Source of the DNA: Streptomyces sp. DvalAA-14
GTDB lineage: Bacteria; Actinomycetota; Actinomycetes; Streptomycetales; Streptomycetaceae
Reading direction: 5' to 3'
NCBI RefSeq assembly: GCF_900091855.1
Contig: NZ_FMCH01000413.1
Span: forward strand, 62,001 to 126,000
DNA: 64,000 bases
Shown here: positions 7,866 to 17,852 of the stretch, in pieces
How positions within the stretch are numbered: position 1 is the first letter of the stretch
Layout: every line of letters starts with the position of its first letter
The notes under the pieces: generated by a model
Seen by the model: only the letters and a program-made list of their open reading frames with translations
Database searches by the model: none
Told to the model about the DNA's origin: nothing
Made by a program: the position numbers and the translations under genes

Positions 7866-10800
7866 ATGAGCGACCAGCAGTTCGCCGACGCCGCCGCTTC
7901 CTCCGTCATCGCCACCGTGCTGCGGCAGTCGGCCATCGTTCTGGAGACGTATCGAGTGGATCCCGGGCTGGTCCAGGAGCATGCGAACGGTGAGCGCCGC
8001 ATTACCCAGGGTGGCTACGGCGACCGCCAGTTGTTCGAGCTCGTGCAGAATGCGGCGGACGAAATCGCGGCGGCGCCGGGAGGGAAACTGCACGTCGTCC
8101 TGACCGACGACTTCCTCTACTGTGCGAATCAGGGCTCCCCCGTCACCTCCGAGGGCGCCGAGACGATTCTGCGCATGAGCGTCTCGCGCAAAAGAGGTGG
8201 TCAGATCGGCCGCTTCGGTGTCGGCGTGAAGTCCGTGCTCTCCGTGAGCGACGCCCCGCAGTTCTTCAGCCGCAGCGGCAGCTTCGGCTTCGACCGCCAC
8301 TGGGCGTACGCCGAGATCGTGCGAGCCCTCGGCGTGGACGGCGACCTCGACATGGACACTCCGGTCCTTCGGATGGCCCGACCCCTCGACGTGGAGCAGG
8401 AGCGAGCCGACGACTCGGTTCTCGACAGCCTCCTGCGCTGGGCCGTCACGGTCGTACGGCTGCCGCTTCTGCCGGGTGCGGCCGAGCGTCTCGGGCATGA
8501 CATCAGCGGTCACAGGCACCGTGACGGGAGGAGGACCGACGCCTTCCCGTCCCGCTTCCAACTCTTCTCGAAACACGTCGGTCAAGTGCTGCTGCTCGAC
8601 CACCGGACGATGCCGCCGGTCCGCCGTGACATCGCCATCGACAGCAAAGGTGTGCATCGCACCCTCCGAGAGGTGACACGCGGGGCGAAGCCGACCGTCG
8701 AGGAATGGAAGGTCTACTCCGTCCAGCACACTCCCACCGTCGAAGGTCGCGAGAGTGCCGGCGAACTCCACGCACGACCCGTTCTTGAGATCTCCTGGGC
8801 AGTCCCGGAGTACACGGTGCGCAACGACGGCCTTCACACGGTGCCGGTCGGCAGGGGGGAGTTCTGGGCCTTCTTCCCCACCAAGTACGAAGTGTCGCTG
8901 AGCGGCATCCTCAATGCGCCGTGGAAGACCAACGAGGACCGGCAACATCTCCTCGACGGCAACGCGTTCAATCTGGACCTGCTGCGCGCCGCGGCTCGAC
9001 TGATCGTCGACACCCTGCCTCAGCTCGTACCCGCCGACGATCCCGCTGCCTACCTGCCCCTGCTCCCCGGCCGCTCGAAAGAGATGCTCAACTGGGCGGA
9101 CGACTATCTGCTGCGTCAGGTCTGGGCCATGGCCGCGCAGCGCCCCTCGCTGCCGGACCAGAACGGCACCCTTCGGATCCCGGACGATCTCCTCGTCACC
9201 CCGGCCAACCTCGAGAAGGATTGGCTGCGCCTCTGGTCCGAGTATCCGGGCCGACCGGACAACTGGGTCCACTCATCGGTCGACGGCGCCGACAGCGCGC
9301 TGCGCAGAGGCAAGATGAACCACATCCTCGACGCCGCCGGCAAGAAGCCGGAGAGCGTTCGCACCTGGTTGGAAGCCCTGGTCTCCGACGGCACGCCCGA
9401 GGCATCCTGCCACGCCATCGAGATCCTCTCCTCAATGGTGTTGAAGGACGTGGCCGATCGTCGTCGGGACGACTCCCCGATGACGGCCGAGGCACGCAGG
9501 GCCAAAATCGTCCTCACCGAAGACCACGGGATGGTGGCACCGGTCGCCGGTGAGATCTTCCACCGGACATCGGCGGACACCCTCCGGGACGACATGGTGT
9601 ACGTCGATCAACGTATTTCCGAGCGCTCCGAGATGGCACGTCATCTGCACACCATCGGCATCCGGGTGGCCGACGCGCAGGGCCGCTTCGAGGGTGTGCT
9701 CGACCAGGGCTTCGACCACTACGACAGCCAGGCGTGGACGAACTTCTGGGTTCTGCTGCGCAGCGCCGGCGGCAACGCCCAGGTGGAACGGATCCGGCAA
9801 AAGGTTCAAAGCCCTCTCGAGGCAATCCGAGTCCGCACTCTCAGCGGGCGCTTCCGCCCAATGCGCGATTGTCTCCTTCCCGGTCCGGTCGTTCCCGGCG
9901 ACGGCAGTCGCGACGCATCGATCGCCGTCGACCTCGACTTCCACAGCAGCGACCAACCGATATTCCGCGATCTCGGTCTCCACGCGCGTCCGACGTCGGG
10001 GCATCGCCCGGGTGCCGAGTCGTGGTTCGAGGAGTACCGGGAGGCGGTGCACGACACGTATCTGCGGGGCCTGCCGGCCAACGCACCGCGACCGAACATC
10101 GGGCGCCTGGTATTGGAGGGGGCCCCCACCGCCGGACCGTTGCACCTGCTCAAGGCACTGTCCGAGGAGGGGCGCGCGGCATTTGTTTCGGCGCTCCCGG
10201 AGGACGGCATCGTGCAGAACTGGAACTTTCAGTACGGGGCACAGGCCGGCACTCGGCAGGCAATCGTCTCCCCGCTGCGCTGGATGGTCCGCAGGTACGG
10301 CCTGATACGGACGTCCCTCGGCATCACGAGGGTGCAGGAAGCCGTCGGCCCTCAGCTGAAGGAGTACGCCGCCGTGCTGCCGGTTGCCGACATCGGGCCG
10401 GACGCAGCACGTCGACTGAAACTTCCGACGACGCCCGACGAGGTCCCCGCCGGGCGTTGGAGCAAGTTGCTCGACCGGATCCTCACCAGTGAGGACGACG
10501 CCTTCGTCGGTCGGGCCTACGCACTGCTGCTACGGGTCGGGTTCGAGTTCCCCGACGGCGTGGGCACCCGTTGCCGGGTGGGGGCGTTGTGGAGCTCCCG
10601 ACCCGATGCCGAGATAGCGGTCGCGACGAACGAGACCGACTACAAAGAGTTGAACCGGGAACAACTCCCCGCACTCCTTGTCGCCGACAGGGCGGACGCC
10701 GTCACGGCGAAGGCCATGGTGGAGGAGTGGGGCATGCTCCGGATCGGCGACGTGATCAGCAAGGAAATCCGTCCGGTAAAAAGCGGACCCCCTGTCCCCC

Positions 10801-12673
10801 TGCTCGACGAGTTCACCACCGTCCGTGCTCGCGTCGGCAACGCCGCGAACAATATGCGGATCCAGCGCTGCTCGGAACTGGAAAAGGTCGTCCGAACCCC
10901 CATGGGCACGACGACAGAGCCATTGAAGTTCGCCCGCAAGGGAAACACGCTGTACGTCCTGGACACTCTGGACCGTCCGCAGGTGCTCGGAGCCGCTGAC
11001 CTGGAGTTCAAGTGGAACTTCGGGCCTGCCGGCTGTCGTCAGGCGCTCGAACTGCAGGAACGCCAGGAGCAGAGTCAGCAGGTTCAGTCCCGGCTGCGCG
11101 CGGTGCGGGAGAGCGAGAGCGTCATCGACAAGATCGCCTTCCTCATCGGCGCCGAGGCGCTCCGTCGCGGCCTCCCGCCCGGACTCATGGAGAGCGAGCT
11201 GAACGAGCGGGAAGAAATGGGGCAGGGCGAGCCGGACGCGCACCGGATCGCCGAGATGGCCTTCAACGCCCACGACGACGGAATACTCCGCGAACACAGT
11301 CGTGATCTCGCCCTGGAATTCCCCGGTCTCGCCCCCAGTTCCTTCAACGGCAACGAGAAAGCGCTGCGGTTCGTCACCGATCTGGGATTCCCCGACTCCT
11401 TCGCCGGGTCGCGCGTCCCCGCACCCGATGCCAGGTTGGAGGTGGACGGCCCGTCGGAATTCCCGTCCTTGCACGCCTACCAGGAGCAGTTGGCCCAGGC
11501 GATCTTCGCGCTGCTCGACAGCCCGGCGCCGCAGCGAGGCATGCTGAGTCTGCCGACGGGCGGTGGGAAGACTCGGGTGACGGCGGAGGGCGTCATCCGC
11601 TGGATTCGCGATCGCCGTCAGACGCCGGGCCCTGTCCTGTGGATCGCCCAGACCGAAGAGCTGTGCGAACAGGCCGTTCAGAGCTGGAAGTTCGTCTGGT
11701 CGAAGGTCGGTCCCGAACTTCCGCTCGTCATCAGTCGACTGTGGTCCGGGAACTCGGCGACGCCTGTGGACGGGCGCGCGCACCTGGTCGTTGCCACCGA
11801 CGCGAAGCTGGACGAGTGCCTGGACACCGAGGACTACTCCTGGCTGAGGGACAGTACGGCGCTTGTGGTGGTCGACGAGGCTCATACGGCGATCTCGTCT
11901 CGTTACACGCGGCTGCTCGACCTTCTCGATCTCACTCATCAACGCACGAGTCGCCACCTGATCGGCCTGACGGCGACGCCGTACCGCAACAACGAAGACC
12001 TGACGCGCCGCTTGGTGCAACGGTTCGGCAAGCGGTTGGACACCGGTGTGTTCGACGGCGACCTCGCCGACGCCATCAAGCAGCTTCAGCAACTCGGTGT
12101 CCTGGCCCAGGTCAAGCACCGGGAACTAGCGGGCGGCACCATCTCCTTGAACGCCGACGAACTCAAGAGGTCGGAGATGTTCACCACCCTGCCCAAGGGA
12201 GCGGAACAACGCCTGGCCGACGACCACGACCGCAACCAGCGCATTGTCGACGAGATCGCCGCGATGCCCTCGGAGTGGCCGGTCCTGGTCTTCGCCACCT
12301 CTGTCGCACACGCCAAATTCCTTGCCGCGAAACTGGGCGACCGCGGTATCAGTGCGGCGGCGATCGATGCGAACACCCCCATCGCGGAACGGCGTCATCG
12401 TATAGACGCCTTCCGGAAGAAAAAATCCAGGTGATCACCAACTACAACGTGCTCTCACAGGGTTTTGATGCTCCGGCGACCCGAGCCGTCGTGGTGGCGC
12501 GCCCGACCTACAGCCCGAACATCTACCAGCAGATGATCGGGCGTGGCCTTCGCGGTCCCAAGAACGGCGGCGAGGAGACCTGCCTGATTCTCAATGTGCG
12601 GGACAACATCACCAACTACGGTGAAAAATTGGCGTTCACCGAGTTCGAGTACCTGTGGGGGGAACAGAAGTGA
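7866..12673 (+). CDS. Sacsin-type GHKL ATPase fused to SF2 helicase (one-base frameshift at an A6 run)
   Basis: Reads open for 1522 codons, then meets TGA at 12432-12434; the -1 frame continues the same helicase to 12673, so an uninterrupted product would be about 1602 residues. N-terminus: Hsp90/sacsin-like GHKL pocket with ELVQNAADE (Glu58, Asn62), a loop ANQGSPVTSEGA and GRFGVGVKS. C-terminus: SF2 helicase with Walker A LPTGGGKT (Lys1235), DEAH 1337-1340 and TATPYRN; motifs V and VI (GFDAP and QMIGRGLRG) lie only in the shifted frame. The break falls in AAGAAAAAATCC (about 12417-12428). A lost A (decay or sequencing error) or programmed -1 slippage would each explain it. Without motifs V-VI the helicase should be inactive. 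GTGA coupling to the next gene is kept in the shifted frame, which argues that full length is the functional form. Confidence 0.9.
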
Positions 12674-14607
12674 CGTTGTCGCCGGTCCTGGAGGATCATC
12701 CGCTCACCGTCGAACAGCAGGCCGTAGTGAATCAGCCCTGGGACGCCCGCGTATTGGTCACCGCCGGCGCCGGGGCCGGCAAGACGCACACGCTGGTGAG
12801 GCGGCTGGACGCACTCGTGGAGAGCGGAGAACTGGAGGCGGGCGAGATCCTGGTGCTCAGTTTCTCCCGAGCCGCGGTGCGGGAACTGACGGAACGGACA
12901 GCTCGACGCGCGTCTGCGGCCCGACGCGTCAGAGCCCAGACATTCGATGCCTGGGCGGCGGCGCTGTTGGCCCGCGCGTACCCGGACACGGAGTGGGGCA
13001 CACGCTCGTTCGACCAACGCATCGTGGCTGCCACCGACGCGATCGATCAGGGCGCGGTCGAGATCGGCGAGCAGGGCGCCCCCGGTCACGTCGTCATAGA
13101 CGAGGTGCAGGATCTCGTCGGGGTACGTCGAGAGATGGTCGAGGCGCTGCTCGACCGATTCCAGGACAACTCCGGCTTCACCGTCGTCGGCGACTCGGCG
13201 CAGGCCGTGTATGGATTCCAGGTTGCCGACGCCGAGAAGCGCGCGCAGGAAACGGGTCGTTTCCTGGACTGGATCCGCGCCAGTTTCGGAGAAGACCTGA
13301 TCGAGCTGCACCTGGGGGACAACTTCCGTGCGCGGACCGAGGCAGTCCGGGTCGCCCTGCCGTTCGGCGCCGACTTGCAACGCCTCCCCCGCGATCCGGC
13401 GGATGCCGCGGCAAAAGCGGAACGGATCCACGCCGATCTGCGCGCGCTCCTGCGGGCAACGCCGAACTTCGGGCGCCTCGATTCGGAATTCGTCCGGGGC
13501 GCCCTGTGCGACTACCCCGGCAGCACCGCTGTTCTGTGCCGGGACAACGGCCAGGCACTGACCATTTCCGGGCAACTCGCCGATGCACAGGTGCCGCATA
13601 CGTTGCAGCGCTCCGCACGCGATCGCTCGACGCCGGCCTGGATCGAGGAACTCCTGTCCGCAACCGCTGCCTCGACACTCAACGAGGAGCACTTCGCGGA
13701 GCTGTTGGTCGGCATTGACCTGCCTCCCGGAAGCACGGAGGAATCCTTGTGGCGTTCGGTGCGCAAGGTCGCCAGGGGCGCGCGGGGCACGGTGGACGTA
13801 TCGGCGCTGCACCGAGCTCTCGCCGAACGGCGGCTTCCGGACGAGCTCACTGCGACGCCGCCGTTGCCACTTGTCGTCTCGACCGTGCACAGGGCCAAGG
13901 GACTCGAGTTCGACCGGGTGCTGGTCGTCGAACCCCGACCGCTCAAGGAGCCGCGCCAGGTGGAGAAGAAGAAGTACGACTACGACCCGGCGGCCGAGGC
14001 ACGTCTGCTCTACGTCGCCATGACACGGGCGCGCGACGACCTCTATGTTCTCGACGCTCCCGTCACGTGGCAGATCCGCAAGGACAGTCGCCTGGATCGC
14101 TGGTATCTCGGCGGCAGAAGCAGTTGGGCCCGGAACGGCGTCGAGTTGCTCGGCGATGACGTGTCGCACGAGCAGCCGCCGGGCGCGGAGGACATCCAGG
14201 AGAACGCCGCAGAGCTGTTGATCCATTTGCGCAAGGGCGTCCTGCCCGGCGATCCGGTGGAGTTGGTGCTTCTGCACGGCATACCCATTGCCGCCGACCA
14301 GTCGCCGCCGTACGCAGTGGTCGTGGCGGGTCGTCAGGTGGGCGTCGTGTCCGAGCGCTTCCGCACGGATCTGTCCAGGATGCTGCGCCGGAACATCCGC
14401 ACGGAGGTGACAACCTGGCCGCCCCTGATCACCGGCCTGCGGATCGACTGTGTCGAGAGCGTGGCGGGCGGTACGGCGACAACCGAACGTGCGGGCCTCG
14501 GGTCACAGGGGGTTTGGCTGGCTCCCCGCGTCTGCGGCCTGGGGCGCTTCCGGTGGTACGAGGGTCAATCCGAGGCCACCCGTCCGCCGCGGGAGGAGCA
14601 GCAGTGA
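12670..14607 (+). CDS. UvrD/Rep-type SF1 helicase
   Basis: 645 residues from a GTG overlapping the previous stop (GTGA at 12670-12673) with GGGGGGAA upstream; the in-frame GTG at 12655 is less likely. All SF1A motifs are visible in order: Walker A TAGAGAGKTHT (Lys38), Ia VLSFSRAAVREL, II VIDEVQD (Asp144, Glu145), III VVGDSAQAVYGFQ, IV DNFRARTE, V STVHRAKGLEFDRV, VI LLYVAMTRARDDL. It should translocate 3'-5' on single-stranded DNA. It is compact, with no nuclease domain of the RecB type. Its place between the GHKL-SF2 protein and DrmA, with 4-base overlaps on both sides, makes it an integral part of the complex rather than a housekeeping helicase. Confidence 0.92.
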   Translation: MTLSPVLEDHPLTVEQQAVVNQPWDARVLVTAGAGAGKTHTLVRRLDALVESGELEAGEILVLSFSRAAVRELTERTARRASAARRVRAQTFDAWAAALLARAYPDTEWGTRSFDQRIVAATDAIDQGAVEIGEQGAPGHVVIDEVQDLVGVRREMVEALLDRFQDNSGFTVVGDSAQAVYGFQVADAEKRAQETGRFLDWIRASFGEDLIELHLGDNFRARTEAVRVALPFGADLQRLPRDPADAAAKAERIHADLRALLRATPNFGRLDSEFVRGALCDYPGSTAVLCRDNGQALTISGQLADAQVPHTLQRSARDRSTPAWIEELLSATAASTLNEEHFAELLVGIDLPPGSTEESLWRSVRKVARGARGTVDVSALHRALAERRLPDELTATPPLPLVVSTVHRAKGLEFDRVLVVEPRPLKEPRQVEKKKYDYDPAAEARLLYVAMTRARDDLYVLDAPVTWQIRKDSRLDRWYLGGRSSWARNGVELLGDDVSHEQPPGAEDIQENAAELLIHLRKGVLPGDPVELVLLHGIPIAADQSPPYAVVVAGRQVGVVSERFRTDLSRMLRRNIRTEVTTWPPLITGLRIDCVESVAGGTATTERAGLGSQGVWLAPRVCGLGRFRWYEGQSEATRPPREEQQ

Positions 14608-17600
14608 GCGTGTCGGAGCACAAGGCACACTACGACGTCCGGGACTCGCTCCTCGATGCCGTGCGCAAGGACCTCCTCGGTCCCGCCGGCGAAGTCGACG
14701 AGGTACTCAAGGACGACGCCCCGATCACCATGTACGCGGTCGGCGTGCTGTTTCCCCGTCCGCGGCCGACGGACACACCCGACGGACCAGCAGAGTTGGA
14801 GGCCGAGCGGGACGGGGTGGACGAGACGCCCACGGCTGTCCGGATCAACAGCGAGGAACCCGCGGCCGACCTGGGCGTCTCCCTGGCCAATGTCCGTATG
14901 CCGTCGTCGATCGGTCTGACCTTCGCGGTCGCTCCGGAGATCGCCCCGCGCATCCGTTTCTCGATCGAGGCCGCCGTCTACACACCGGAGGATCCCGACG
15001 GAAATCCCGTCTCTGCCAAGCGGACGGAAGCCCGCAGCACCAAGTCCCAGCAGGAGTACTGGCGTCGCATCGCCTTGCGAACGGACCCGCTCGTCGTGGA
15101 CATCACCACGGCGCGTGTGCTCGAGCCGTTCCCGCTCTTCCCGCGCCACCCGGGACTCGAACTGCGCGTGCTGGTACGCCCCGCGTCGGGACCGGACGGC
15201 ACTGTGACGGTCACCGCGACCGTGGTCAACAGTCTCGAAGTGGGACCTTACGATCTGCGCGACGCGCACTGCTTCTACCAGCCGGTCCTGACGGTAACGG
15301 CGGAGGACGGCGAAACGGCGGCGTTCGTGGAACGGCCTGCGGCGTCGGGCGCGGTCGATCCCGAGCAGGCGCTGAGCCGAATGCTGCACCGCCACGCCCC
15401 GAGCTTTGCCACCGGCCACGGCTGCGCCGCGCACTGGAAGTGGACACCACCTTCTGTCGACGCCACCGATACGCGCCGCGCGGCCGTCTCCGCAGTGCGC
15501 ACCGATTTCGTTCCGTCCCACGAGGTGCTGCTGACCGATTCCAACCCGGAGATCGACGACAGCGCGCTCACCATGCACGGCCTGGGTACGGCGCCGACCG
15601 CTGACATCGTCGGGGCTCTGCGTGCCCTACTGACCGGCTACGAGACCTGGATCAGGGACCGCACGGCGCAGAGCCGCCTGCTCGCGGGCACCGAACACGA
15701 GGCGGTGGCGGCAGAACAGATCGAGCGTTGCCTCAGGGCATTGCGACGTATGCACACAGGTGTGGATCTGCTCGCCGACGAAAAACGCCCCGAGATCCTA
15801 CGGGCCTTCCGACTGGCAAATCTCGCCATGGCGGATCAGCGCGCCCGTACCTCGTGGATCCGGAAAGGCAAATCGGGCCTTCCCGAAACCGCGGAGGGCA
15901 AGTGGCGCCCGTTCCAGGTCTCTTTCATGCTCTTGTGTCTGGCCGGCATCGTCGATGCCGAGCACGAGGACAGAAACGTAGCCGATCTGCTCTGGTTCCC
16001 CACCGGTGGCGGCAAGACGGAGGCATACCTCGGGCTGATCGCGTTCACCACATTCCTCCGGCGGCTGCGCGGCGGCGGCACCGGCGGGGGCGTCACGGTG
16101 CTCATGCGCTACACCTTGAGACTCCTGACACTCCAACAGTTCGAGCGTGCCGCGGTACTGATCTGCGCCATGGAGATCCTGCGGGCAGGCGATCCGTCGG
16201 CCCTGGGGCACGAGGAGATATCCATCGGCATGTGGGTGGGACGCTCGGCCACACCCAACAAACTCGCCGTCGCGGCCGAAAAGCTGCGTGAACTTCGTTC
16301 CAATCCGCTGAAGCCCATCCAGACGGAGAACCCGGTCCAACTGCGCGCCTGCCCCTGGTGCGGGGAGCCGCTGTCGCCGAACGACTACGCCGTCGACACG
16401 GCCGACGTACGGATGACCATCTCGTGCCCCGGCGCCGGTTGCGACTTCAATGCCGGCCTGCCGGTGCATCTTGTCGACGAGGCTGTCTATCGAGCCCACC
16501 CCACCTTGGTGATAGCCACGGTGGACAAATTCGCGTCCATGCCGTGGCGACCCGAGTCCGCCGCCCTGTTCAACCGGGACCGGGTGGACGGCACCAGGCC
16601 ACCCGAACTCGTCGTCCAGGACGAACTCCACCTGATCTCCGGCCCTCTCGGCACACTGACCGGCCTGTACGAGACAGCAGTCGACGCCCTCGCGCGACGC
16701 CCGAAGATCATCGCCTCGACAGCGACCATTCGGCGAGCGGACGAGCAGGGCTCGCGGCTGTTCGCACGAAAAGTGGAACAGTTCCCGCCTGCGGGACTGG
16801 ACTCGCGCGACTCCTGGTTCGCCGTGGAGACTCCGAAGGAACGAAAGGCCACGCGCCGGTACCTGGGCCTGCTGACTTCGAGTACCAGTCAGTCCACCTT
16901 GTTGATTCGGGTGTACGCGGCATTGCTCCACCGGGCCTCGACATACGACGCGCCCCCGGAAATCAAAGACGCGTATTGGACTTTGGTGGGGTACTTCAAC
17001 AGTCTTCGGCTGCTGTCGGCTGCGGAGTTGCAGGTCCTCGACGACGTCCAGGACCGTCTCGACTACCTGGCCGTCCGCGACGGGGTCAAGGGGCGTCGTA
17101 TCGACGGGCTCACCGAGCTCAGCAGTCGGGCGAACGCCAGCGACATCTCCCGGCGGTTGAAGGAACTCGAGCGTCAACTACCCATGTCCGACGTCCTGGA
17201 CGTGCTGCTCGCCACCAATATGATCTCCGTCGGCGTGGACGTGGACCGGCTGGGACTGATGGCGGTCATGGGCCAACCGCAGACCACCGCCGAATACATT
17301 CAGGCGACCAGTCGCGTCGGTCGCCGGCATCCGGGGCTGGTCGCGGTGATGCTCAACTCCACCCGCTCCCGCGACCGGTCCCATTACGAGGACTTCCATC
17401 ATTTCCACTCCGCCCTGTACCGGGAAGTGGAGTCCACCAGCGTGACCCCCTTCTCGGCCCGGGCCCGCGACCGAGGGCTGCACGCGGTGATCGTCGCACT
17501 GACCCGATTGATGCTGCCTGCCGCACGATCGAATCAGGCGGCCGCACGTATCGAGGACTTTCTCCCCGACCTGAACAAAACCGTCCGCAGCGCCCTTCTC

Positions 17601-17849
17601 GACCGGGTCGCACGAGTCGAGAGTTCCGAACTGGGACCGACCACACGCGACTTCGACGATTTCGTCGAATGGTGGCGGGTCGAGGCAGAGACCCATCCCA
17701 AGTTGGTCTACGAAGCCGCTCGCGGTACCCGGGCCGCTGCCCTGCTGAGCGGCTTCGCCGAGGAGGCGGAGAATGCGCCGCCCGGGCTGCCCACCCTCTG
17801 GAGCCTGCGCGACGTCGATGCCTCGTCCACCTTCTTCGAGGAGCGCTGA
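14604..17849 (+). CDS. drmA: DrmA-like DISARM helicase
   Basis: 1081 residues from a GTG in a GTGA overlap with the helicase before it; GGAGG sits 7 bases upstream. The N-terminal 430 residues match the non-helicase region of DrmA in layout. Then come Walker A WFPTGGGKTEAYLG (Lys471), a Cys4 insertion (CPWCGEPL and a following CPGAGCDF), the motif II variant QDELHLISG (Asp673-His676), motif III STATIRR, motif V NMISVGVDVDRLG and motif VI QATSRVGR. DrmA with DrmB forms the core complex of DISARM, loading on DNA ends and unwinding invading DNA. Adjacent drmB confirms the assignment. Confidence 0.9.
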   Translation: MSVSEHKAHYDVRDSLLDAVRKDLLGPAGEVDEVLKDDAPITMYAVGVLFPRPRPTDTPDGPAELEAERDGVDETPTAVRINSEEPAADLGVSLANVRMPSSIGLTFAVAPEIAPRIRFSIEAAVYTPEDPDGNPVSAKRTEARSTKSQQEYWRRIALRTDPLVVDITTARVLEPFPLFPRHPGLELRVLVRPASGPDGTVTVTATVVNSLEVGPYDLRDAHCFYQPVLTVTAEDGETAAFVERPAASGAVDPEQALSRMLHRHAPSFATGHGCAAHWKWTPPSVDATDTRRAAVSAVRTDFVPSHEVLLTDSNPEIDDSALTMHGLGTAPTADIVGALRALLTGYETWIRDRTAQSRLLAGTEHEAVAAEQIERCLRALRRMHTGVDLLADEKRPEILRAFRLANLAMADQRARTSWIRKGKSGLPETAEGKWRPFQVSFMLLCLAGIVDAEHEDRNVADLLWFPTGGGKTEAYLGLIAFTTFLRRLRGGGTGGGVTVLMRYTLRLLTLQQFERAAVLICAMEILRAGDPSALGHEEISIGMWVGRSATPNKLAVAAEKLRELRSNPLKPIQTENPVQLRACPWCGEPLSPNDYAVDTADVRMTISCPGAGCDFNAGLPVHLVDEAVYRAHPTLVIATVDKFASMPWRPESAALFNRDRVDGTRPPELVVQDELHLISGPLGTLTGLYETAVDALARRPKIIASTATIRRADEQGSRLFARKVEQFPPAGLDSRDSWFAVETPKERKATRRYLGLLTSSTSQSTLLIRVYAALLHRASTYDAPPEIKDAYWTLVGYFNSLRLLSAAELQVLDDVQDRLDYLAVRDGVKGRRIDGLTELSSRANASDISRRLKELERQLPMSDVLDVLLATNMISVGVDVDRLGLMAVMGQPQTTAEYIQATSRVGRRHPGLVAVMLNSTRSRDRSHYEDFHHFHSALYREVESTSVTPFSARARDRGLHAVIVALTRLMLPAARSNQAAARIEDFLPDLNKTVRSALLDRVARVESSELGPTTRDFDDFVEWWRVEAETHPKLVYEAARGTRAAALLSGFAEEAENAPPGLPTLWSLRDVDASSTFFEER

Positions 17850-17852
17850 CCC

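Noticed and set aside
10530-12119. Open frame of 529 codons antisense to the SF2 helicase
   Set aside because: Shadow of a motif-complete helicase; no domain seen.
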